Part shown: in pieces, positions 1 through 6,669 of the stretch | Position numbering within the stretch: the first letter of the stretch is position 1 | How the letters are laid out: each line of letters opens with the position of its first letter | DNA from: CAYNQN01 sp964530525 | GTDB taxonomy: Bacteria; Actinomycetota; Acidimicrobiia; Acidimicrobiales; Acidimicrobilacustridaceae | Length of the DNA: 29,321 nucleotides | Assembly: GCA_964530525.1 (NCBI GenBank) | Contig: CAZHBH010000027.1 | Span: forward strand, 1 to 29,321 | Direction of reading: 5' to 3' | Position numbers and translations under genes: made by a program | Notes under the pieces: model-generated | Told to the model about the DNA's origin: nothing | The model's database searches: none | What the model saw: the letters and a program-made list of their open reading frames with translations, nothing else

Positions 1-3000
1 TGTCAGGCCGATCACGTCCACGTGGGTGACCTGCGCTGAGGTGTGGGTGGTCTTGCCCCCTGGGGACGAGGTGATCACGTATCCCGTGATGGGGCTTCCA
101 CCGTCGTTGGCAGGCGGGGTCCATGACACGTGGGCCATGAGGGGCCCTGCCTCAGCGGTCACCTCTGTGGGAGCACCTGGGGCCGTGGCACCGCCCTGGA
201 CCGTGGTGACGGCCTGGGTGGCGTTGTCCACGGTGCAGGAGAGGTTCACGTACACGTGAGCAGACACCAGAGGTGTCGGTGGCACGTGGATGGTGAGCAG
301 CAGCGGTGAGCGCATGGCGTAGAGGATGTTCTCGTCCGCACCGGCCGTCACCGTTCCGCTGGTCTCCAAGGTGATCGGAGCCGTGACGTCGGTGATGGTG
401 TGGGTCTCGGGAAACTCCCAGACCTCGTCCGAGCCACCGCTCGCCTGCATGGCAATTGTCATGCCCTCCATGAAGATCTCGCTGGCCTGGGCCTGGATGG
501 CGAGGTTCGCGAGGTTCTCGGGGAGGGTGACCGACCAGGTGAAGCTCACATCACCCGTGGCTCCGTTGGTGAGGGTCTCGGGGACCGTTGCCTCAAGCGT
601 GGTGGGCAGCTCCAAGATCCCGTCGGGGGGAGCCACGAGGCCCTTCATGAGCCCGATGGTCACGTCGTCGGTTCCCTGACACACGAACACGGGGTCGACG
701 AAGTCGGTGGTGATCTCGTAGTCCTGGGCCGGGCTAGCTGAGCCTTCGTAGTCCTCGGGGTCTTCTGGCGTGAAGGCCGCTATGAGCTCGTGGACTCCTG
801 GAGACAAGCTGTTCACCACTACCTCGGCCTGTCCACCGGTGACAGCGACCGGACCTGCGATGACTGTGTCACCGTCGAGGAAGGTCACGGTGCCGGTGGC
901 AGAAGACGGGTCGACGCTGGCCGTGAGGGTCACTTCAGATCCGACGACCGCCGAGCCCTCCGGTGAGATGGCCAAGGTTGTGCCGGTCTCGACGGGACCA
1001 ACGGGAGCCTCGGTGATCGTCACCGTCACCGGTGAGGACGTGGACTCGCCAAAGGAGTTCGGGTCGTCCGGCACGAATGTGGCGATCACCTCGTGGGTGC
1101 CCACAGCCAGGGCGTCGAGGACGATCGTTGCAACACCATCGACGAGCTCTCCCGAGCCGAGGTCGCCTTCGGACTCGAGGAACACGGTCCCTTCGAGCTC
1201 CACTGCGTCTTCACCGTCGCCCAGCAGCGCTTCGACGGTTGCCGTGAAGGTCACGTCGTCACCGGTGTATGCCTCAGCAGGCGAGACCTCGAGGGTCGTG
1301 GCCGTCGGCGTACCTGCGTAACCCACCTCGTGGCCGATCACCGCGGACGAGGACCCCGATACCAGCGGGCTAGAAGCCGTGTACACGGCCTTGATGTCGT
1401 GGTCTCCCTCGGCGAGATCGAAGGTCATGAGCGAGGCCATGCCTCCAGCGGTGTCGGCCGTGCCGAGCGACTCGTCGCCGTCGAAGAACTCGACCGTCCC
1501 GGCGGCGACGTCGCCGGGCGTGACGTTGGCTTCGAGGATCACGGCCGTGCCAGGAGCCGAGATGCCTTCGGGCCACACCGACAGCTCGGTCTGGGTTCCC
1601 AGCTGACCATCAGGAGCCACGACGTTGACTCGGAACGGCTCTGTCATGGAGCCGAGGAACCCGCTGTCGGCGTTGGGGATGAACTCTCCGATCACGTCGT
1701 AGGCGCCGGCCGGCAGGTTCGCCGTCTCGGCGCTCACACCGTTGGTGGCAGACGTTCCCGATATGAGGGCTCGCCCGAACCCGGAGGTGGCGCTGGTGCT
1801 CGTGCTGGGCGCGATCGCTCCCAGGTAGGTGGCCTCACCGGTCGCCGAGTTGTAGGCGGTGTAGCGCATCCCGTTGCCGAGGTTGGTCGTGCCTGTCGCG
1901 TTGGAGGTGACGTAGCCCAGCACCTGGCTCCACCTGGTCCCCTGCGGGATCGGGCTCGGCGAGACGGACCTGATCACGGCGTTCGTCTCGAACGGCTCAA
2001 TCGAAGCGGGCCGCACCACCTCGAACTCCACGGTCACGCTCGAGCTGGCGAAGCCCTGGTTGCCCACGGCCCCGAAGTTGATGCTCCCGAGGAAGCCCGA
2101 CAGGAACAGGTCGGCCCTGAACTCGATGGTCGCCTGGTGAACTCCGAGCTCGGCGGGTAGGGGAACGATGATGGAAGCCCGGCCCTCCGCGTTGAAGGTG
2201 GCGGTGTTGTAGCTGCCAGCCTCCGCGTCCACGAGGGTGAAAGCGGTCGAGGGGAAGATGTTGTTGCTGGTGATCCCCGGCGAGAGCTCCACCTCCACCA
2301 GGGCCGCAGTGGTGCCTTGCGCTCCTCCGGTTCCGATCTGGACCTTCCCGGTGCCACGGGTGCTGTCGCCGATCACGGTCAGCTCGGTCGGAATCGCGGG
2401 CCCGATCACGGTGTGGGTCTGAGCCTCGGAGCTCGATGATCCCCAGTACCACGAGACATCGGGATCCGGCTCGAACACGGCCCTGAGCGCGTGGACGCCC
2501 GGAGCCAGCGCCGTCTGGCCGCTGAAGTGACCGTCCGAGGAGGAGTTGACCTTGAAGCCACCGCTGGAGGAGCTCGTTCCGCTCACCCGGATCACCTTGG
2601 TGACCGTGCTGGTGCTGTTCTCGTCGATGATGGTGAGGTTCCCAGAGAGTCCGGCCGGCGCGCTCACGGCGTCGGGCGCAGGTGAGATCTGGACGTCGAC
2701 GGTGACCGGCTCCCCTGCCTGGGCAGTCTCCGGCACCGACAGCGTGAGCGTCGGCAGCGTGGGCTCGGGTGGGCTGAGGATCTCGAAGCTCGACGACGAC
2801 CCCGGCAGACTCGGCCTGAGGTCCCGGCTCCCGCGCAGCGACGGGAAGAACGCGCTGTGGACCGAGTACTCCCCGGCGGGCGGTGGCTCGGCGCCAGGAC
2901 CGGGGAGCGTGCTCTGAGCAGTGTCGTTGTTCAGCAGGTTCTGGCCGGCGAGGAAGGCGTCGCCGTCGAGGAAGTCGTTGCGGCCGTAGATGTAGCCCGT

Positions 3001-5214
3001 GGGCATCGGGGCCGAGTCCTGCCTGCTCACGGTGGCGCGCATGTTGAAGCTCTGGCCCAAGTAGACCTCTGTCACCGGGTCCATGTTCGGCGGAGCCGCC
3101 TGCCAGAACGAGACCGGCCCGATCTGGGTGGGCGCACCGGGGCCGGGCGTGTTCTCCAGGGTGAACGACAGCTCGGAGGAAGCACCGGCGATCAGCCCGG
3201 CGAGGCTCGGCACCTGCGAGACCCCGGCGTCGTTGCGGCACGTGCCAGTAGCGGGCAGCGGGATGCCGAACCCGCTCGCCGAGAGGTCGATCGGACCACC
3301 CGTACCGAGAGCCCGGGACCCGGTCAGGGAGATCGGCCAGGGCCCAACCGTGCAGTCCGCCCCGAAGTTCTGGGTGCCGGATCCGAAGTTGGCCGAGGTG
3401 ATGACGAAGAGGAGCTCCGCATCGAGCGTGGCGTCGCCGCCGTCGCCGGGCTCCACCGTTCCAGCTGCCTGGCCGACCTGGGTCAGCACGCCCGTGACGG
3501 AGCTGCCCGACCCGTCGGAGAGCACGAGGGATCCCGGGAAGGCGATCGCTCCGGCGTCCTGTGCGTCGCCGAAGGTCTGAACCCCCAGGGTCTGGGTGCC
3601 GTCAGGATCGATCGTGCCGAACGACGACTGGACGAACGAGCCCACCGGCGGCGTGTTCGTGTTGGGGAAGGTCACGGGCCCCGTGGGGAGGCTGCCGCTC
3701 ACGTCGTTGAGGGTGACGACCCCAGACGTCAGGGCACGGTTGATGCTGTTGGTCGTGTCGTTCGACGTGATCGAGAGGGCGTACGACGACGACGTGCCCG
3801 ACGTGGGCAGGTAGTCGAAGTCGCCTACGTACTCGACTCGCAGGACGTTCCCACCGGGCTCGAGGAAGCGCGCCCCGGCCACGCCGAGGTTGAACACGGT
3901 CACGCCGCGCCCGGAGGGCGAGCTGGGGGGAGGACCGAGCGGCTGCGAGAGGACCAGCTGGTCGTTGACGTAGAGGTGGACCGGGCCCGTCGGGTTGTTG
4001 GGGTTGGACGGACCAGGGCCCAGCCTGCTCACGGTGACGGTCAGGTCGAAGGCGTTCGTGCTGGTGACGAACGGGCCCGTGTTCTCGAGGGTCATGCGCG
4101 TCGGTGCGCGGTTGGCGGGGTTCACCACGAACACCGACACGGGGTTGGAAGCGGACGCCTCGAAGAACTGGCTGCCCAGGTAGGAGGCAGTGATCGTGCG
4201 CTGCCCGAAGTTCAGCGATGTGGTGAGCGTGGCGACGCCTTCGCCGTTGACCTCTCCGAATCCCAGGACGGTCGCACCGTCGTTGAAGCGGACCACGCCG
4301 TTGAACGCCGGGTCGTTGGCCGTGTCGACCGTCGCGGTCAGCGTGACGGGGTCACCGCCGGCGACGAACGTCGGGGAGGCCTCGAGCGTGGTCGTCGTGG
4401 GGACGGTGGTGGAGCCCGACCCGATGAGGGTCGTGTGCATGGCGGGCGCCTGCACCTTGCCCAGCGGCCAGCAGCGCACGTCGGCCATGGCCGTCGACGA
4501 CGCCTGGAAGACGTAGCCGGAGCTCGCCTCGTTGGTACCCGCCACGCGGGTGACGATCGTGGAGCCCTCGGCTCCGGTGGCCCGCATGGTCACGTCGACC
4601 GCCGGGTAGGTGAAGTAGGTGTCCTGGTTCGGCGGTACCGGGTTGCCGGGGACCTTGGGGACCTGCAGCACGATGCGGCCTGGGCTGTAGCTGGTGGTGT
4701 CGATGGAGACGCTGGGCGTGCCCTCGATCCCGCTCCAGCTACCCGGGACCAGCGCGACCGATTCCACGGAGGCGTTGGTCGGGAAGTTGTACATCAGGTT
4801 GATGTTCTGCAGGAAGAACACCCGCACCGGTCCGATGAGGCTGTCCTTCTCGTACGGGAAGAACCCCTGACCAGGCGCCAGCCGGACCGTGAACGTCGAG
4901 TCCGGTTCCACGGAGCCGGGAGCGATAGCGGAGAAGGCCAGGTCCGCCGTCTCGGGCTGGCGCACACCGAGCGCTGCCCCGATGCAGTCCATGTTGAGCG
5001 TGGAGCTGAAGGTCTCACCCGGCGGAGGCTCTTGGGCACCGGCCACCGGTTGCGGCGGAACGGCCAACGCCAGCAGCGAGCCGACCATGGCAAGCACCAA
5101 CAGTGCGACGACGGCGGTTCGCCGTGCAGGAAGCACTGCGGTGGCTCGCCACCTCTTCTTCATGTGCGCAGGCGCGGTCGCGCCGCGCGCACTTCCAACG
5201 AACGACTTGCTCAT
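1..5214 (-). CDS. Very large secreted multidomain Ig-like/fibronectin III surface protein (3' end beyond window)
   Basis: An open frame of 1738 codons without a stop runs from an ATG at 5214 off the left edge; I translated it throughout. A GGGGGG ribosome site lies 4 bases before the ATG. Residues 1-31 are basic, 32-57 are a hydrophobic export segment, and cleavage probably falls near 58-60 (AGA/QE). A Cys-bounded domain follows (Cys76-Cys248). Ig-like modules lie at about 265-365 and 372-480. A different domain with Cys621 and Cys659 spans about 500-700, followed by further Ig-like modules to 1498; the last three, 1199-1498, are each about 100 residues with GTV-F-DGD-type strands. A second Cys-bounded domain (Cys1512-Cys1660) precedes a fibronectin III module from 1679 (TPPANDGGSPITGY). 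It is probably exported and either extracellular or wall-associated, acting as an adhesin or structural protein. Any anchor would lie beyond the window. Ligand and exact family are unknown. Confidence 0.88.
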   Translation of the reverse strand, partial: MSKSFVGSARGATAPAHMKKRWRATAVLPARRTAVVALLVLAMVGSLLALAVPPQPVAGAQEPPPGETFSSTLNMDCIGAALGVRQPETADLAFSAIAPGSVEPDSTFTVRLAPGQGFFPYEKDSLIGPVRVFFLQNINLMYNFPTNASVESVALVPGSWSGIEGTPSVSIDTTSYSPGRIVLQVPKVPGNPVPPNQDTYFTYPAVDVTMRATGAEGSTIVTRVAGTNEASSGYVFQASSTAMADVRCWPLGKVQAPAMHTTLIGSGSTTVPTTTTLEASPTFVAGGDPVTLTATVDTANDPAFNGVVRFNDGATVLGFGEVNGEGVATLTTSLNFGQRTITASYLGSQFFEASASNPVSVFVVNPANRAPTRMTLENTGPFVTSTNAFDLTVTVSRLGPGPSNPNNPTGPVHLYVNDQLVLSQPLGPPPSSPSGRGVTVFNLGVAGARFLEPGGNVLRVEYVGDFDYLPTSGTSSSYALSITSNDTTNSINRALTSGVVTLNDVSGSLPTGPVTFPNTNTPPVGSFVQSSFGTIDPDGTQTLGVQTFGDAQDAGAIAFPGSLVLSDGSGSSVTGVLTQVGQAAGTVEPGDGGDATLDAELLFVITSANFGSGTQNFGADCTVGPWPISLTGSRALGTGGPIDLSASGFGIPLPATGTCRNDAGVSQVPSLAGLIAGASSELSFTLENTPGPGAPTQIGPVSFWQAAPPNMDPVTEVYLGQSFNMRATVSRQDSAPMPTGYIYGRNDFLDGDAFLAGQNLLNNDTAQSTLPGPGAEPPPAGEYSVHSAFFPSLRGSRDLRPSLPGSSSSFEILSPPEPTLPTLTLSVPETAQAGEPVTVDVQISPAPDAVSAPAGLSGNLTIIDENSTSTVTKVIRVSGTSSSSGGFKVNSSSDGHFSGQTALAPGVHALRAVFEPDPDVSWYWGSSSSEAQTHTVIGPAIPTELTVIGDSTRGTGKVQIGTGGAQGTTAALVEVELSPGITSNNIFPSTAFTLVDAEAGSYNTATFNAEGRASIIVPLPAELGVHQATIEFRADLFLSGFLGSINFGAVGNQGFASSSVTVEFEVVRPASIEPFETNAVIRSVSPSPIPQGTRWSQVLGYVTSNATGTTNLGNGMRYTAYNSATGEATYLGAIAPSTSTSATSGFGRALISGTSATNGVSAETANLPAGAYDVIGEFIPNADSGFLGSMTEPFRVNVVAPDGQLGTQTELSVWPEGISAPGTAVILEANVTPGDVAAGTVEFFDGDESLGTADTAGGMASLMTFDLAEGDHDIKAVYTASSPLVSGSSSAVIGHEVGYAGTPTATTLEVSPAEAYTGDDVTFTATVEALLGDGEDAVELEGTVFLESEGDLGSGELVDGVATIVLDALAVGTHEVIATFVPDDPNSFGESTSSPVTVTITEAPVGPVETGTTLAISPEGSAVVGSEVTLTASVDPSSATGTVTFLDGDTVIAGPVAVTGGQAEVVVNSLSPGVHELIAAFTPEDPEDYEGSASPAQDYEITTDFVDPVFVCQGTDDVTIGLMKGLVAPPDGILELPTTLEATVPETLTNGATGDVSFTWSVTLPENLANLAIQAQASEIFMEGMTIAMQASGGSDEVWEFPETHTITDVTAPITLETSGTVTAGADENILYAMRSPLLLTIHVPPTPLVSAHVYVNLSCTVDNATQAVTTVQGGATAPGAPTEVTAEAGPLMAHVSWTPPANDGGSPITGYVITSSPGGKTTHTSAQVTHVDVIGLT

Positions 5215-5234
5215 GGAACCCCCCTGGATTGCTT

Positions 5235-5264
5235 CTGACTGACTGACTGACTGACGTGACGTGA
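5235..5264. repeat. Tetranucleotide microsatellite (CTGA)5 followed by (CGTGA)2
   Basis: Five perfect CTGA units (5235-5254) are followed directly by two CGTGA units (5255-5264). On the strand of the surface protein gene this reads as TCAG repeats beginning about 20 bases upstream of its ATG, inside the 70-base gap after the LysR stop codon. Short perfect repeats of this kind can change length by replication slippage. Here a length change would alter leader or promoter spacing rather than the reading frame. The repeat is visible; a regulatory role is inference. Confidence 0.85.
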
Positions 5265-5284
5265 ACTGGTCTTTCGCGCCGGAG

Positions 5285-6277
5285 CTACCTGCGCACCCCT
5301 TGTGTGGAGCTGCTCCGAACGTCTCGGGCGAGGGCGCGCTGGTGCTCCTCCAGCACCGCAGCCCTCAAGGCGGAGATGGCAGGGCGATCGCGCTCTCTGG
5401 CCCGGTAGGCGATGGACACCGGGAGCACCCAGCCGGGCAGCTCCACGGGCACCTCCACCAGGCGGCCCCTGCGAAGGGCCCCGGCGACCGTCGAAAGCGG
5501 GGCGATCCGAAGCCCGCCCGCTCCCCCACCGTGGCCGTTGTGATCACCCTCGGATGGCCCTGAAGCCGTGACCCCTACGGTCAGGATCGAGAGGTCTGTG
5601 GCCAGCACGGGCCCCTCTCGCTCGAGCAAGGGGTGCTCGGGCGGCGCCACCCAGATCACCGGATCCGTGAACAGCTGCTCGATGACCAACTCGCTCGTGG
5701 CGCCCGCAGCACCGGCGTCGGCCCCGGCGAGGCCGGTGCTGGTCCCGCCGTTGCCGTTTGAACTTGTCGCGGGATCCTCGCTGTCGTCGGATTCGGTGGC
5801 CGCGCCGGAGCCGCCGTCGCCCGAGGTCTTCCCGGGGTCGTCGGCCTCGGTGAACGAGCCGAACCCGACGTCGAGGGATCCACCGGCGACGGCGGCGAGC
5901 ACCTCGGAAGCCTCGACCTCGATGCTCACCTCCAGCCGGGAACCGCTGAGGGCCAGGTCGAGCAGTGGCCTCACGGCATCAGCCGTGGCCTCCTGCACCG
6001 CCACCCTGATGAGGTCGTCATCGTCGACCACCGACATCGCCCGGTCCATCAGGACCACCGATTGCTGCGCCAGGGGCAGCAATCGGAACCCGGCGGCGGT
6101 GGGCTCCATGCCGTGCGGGCGTCGATCGAACAGCTCCACCCCCAAGCGGCGCTCGAGGCGCCGGATCCGCTCGGAGACCGACTGCTGGGTCACGCCGAGA
6201 GCCGCTGCGGCGCCGCTCACGCTGCGCTCACGGACGACCAACGTGAACGCTCGGAGATCCTCGACGCTCAGAGCCAT
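5285..6277 (-). CDS. LysR-family transcriptional regulator with low-complexity insertions
   Basis: The 330-residue protein starts at the ATG at 6277, preceded by a strong AAGGGGGG site; an upstream in-frame extension to 6331 lacks such support. Residues 4-63 form the LysR winged helix-turn-helix (LRAFTLVV, AALGVTQQSVSERIRRLE, GVELFDR). Residues 88 onward resemble the periplasmic-binding-protein-like effector domain (IRVAVQEA, GGSLDVGFGSF, LFTDPVIWVAPPEHPL). Residues about 145-195 are a Gly/Ser/Asp/Thr/Ala-rich stretch without predicted fold, and 240-255 is a second Gly/His-rich insert. These make the effector domain longer than in a typical family member of about 300 residues. It lies directly upstream of the surface protein gene on the same strand with 70 bases between them, so it may be co-transcribed with it or control it. 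Effector and targets are unknown. Confidence 0.9.
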   Translation of the reverse strand: MALSVEDLRAFTLVVRERSVSGAAAALGVTQQSVSERIRRLERRLGVELFDRRPHGMEPTAAGFRLLPLAQQSVVLMDRAMSVVDDDDLIRVAVQEATADAVRPLLDLALSGSRLEVSIEVEASEVLAAVAGGSLDVGFGSFTEADDPGKTSGDGGSGAATESDDSEDPATSSNGNGGTSTGLAGADAGAAGATSELVIEQLFTDPVIWVAPPEHPLLEREGPVLATDLSILTVGVTASGPSEGDHNGHGGGAGGLRIAPLSTVAGALRRGRLVEVPVELPGWVLPVSIAYRARERDRPAISALRAAVLEEHQRALARDVRSSSTQGVRR

Positions 6278-6319
6278 TGACCCCCCTTTACAGCCAAGAC
6301 CGTGTGATTGGTACGAGTA

Positions 6320-6330
6320 TGACAGGGTCA
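6320..6330. promoter_or_regulatory. Dyad TGAC-AGG-GTCA in the LysR leader
   Basis: A perfect 4-3-4 inverted repeat lies 43 bases upstream of the LysR ATG. LysR-type proteins usually bind dyads near their own promoter, so autoregulation is possible. The dyad is short and could occur by chance. Its half-sites resemble those of the longer palindrome at 6621-6635. Confidence 0.3.
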
Positions 6331-6620
6331 ATCTAACTTCAGAAGGAACAAAAAGCCAGTCTTAGATGTGAATTCAACAAGAAATACCCGATATCACCTG
6401 TCAGACTCTCCGGATCAACTGGGTTTGTCCTGGATCAGTGCCAAGAGATCCGAGTCCAGCGCCGACGCGCTGAACGTGTGCCCAGCCATGCGGCTGAGCA
6501 GAGGGCCCGCGCGGAGGTCGCGACGAGCAACGGGGCCGACGACGGGGACCCGAGATCCACGGCACGAGGGCGAGGCGCCTACGTGGTCCGCTACGGGAGC
6601 CTCGCAAGCCTGCAAAGAGA

Positions 6621-6635
6621 CTGACACGGTGTCAG
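6621..6635. promoter_or_regulatory. Perfect 15-bp palindrome CTGACAC-G-GTGTCAG, candidate operator
   Basis: Both 7-base arms match exactly around a single central base. The centre lies about 42 bases upstream of the ATG of the LAL-type regulator at 6670, where a promoter or operator is expected. Dyads of this length and one-base centre are typical of sites bound by dimeric helix-turn-helix proteins such as TetR, GntR or LuxR types. Which protein binds it is unknown; the product of the adjacent gene is one candidate. Confidence 0.55.
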
Positions 6636-6669
6636 GGCGCGCCGACCAGTAGCTTTTGGCAGAAGTTCC

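Larger units (their letters stand above)
6278..6669. other. AT-richer divergent intergenic region
   Basis: This 392-base gap separates the divergent LysR and LAL-type regulator genes. By hand count 6301-6420 is about 42% GC, far below the flanking genes; the rest returns to high GC. It contains a TGAC-AGG-GTCA dyad near the LysR start and a perfect 15-base palindrome near the LAL start. I see no convincing coding sequence or RNA gene. It most likely holds promoters for both regulators. Confidence 0.6.

Noticed and set aside
1997..3241. 414-codon minus-strand frame inside the surface protein gene
   Set aside because: It is a shifted frame of the same strand, Arg/His-rich and without motifs. 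The true frame has no stop from 5214 to 1.
2857..5238. 793-codon open frame on the plus strand opposite the surface protein gene
   Set aside because: It is Arg/Gly/Val-rich with no recognisable motif, while the minus strand encodes a coherent signal peptide and Ig-like modules.
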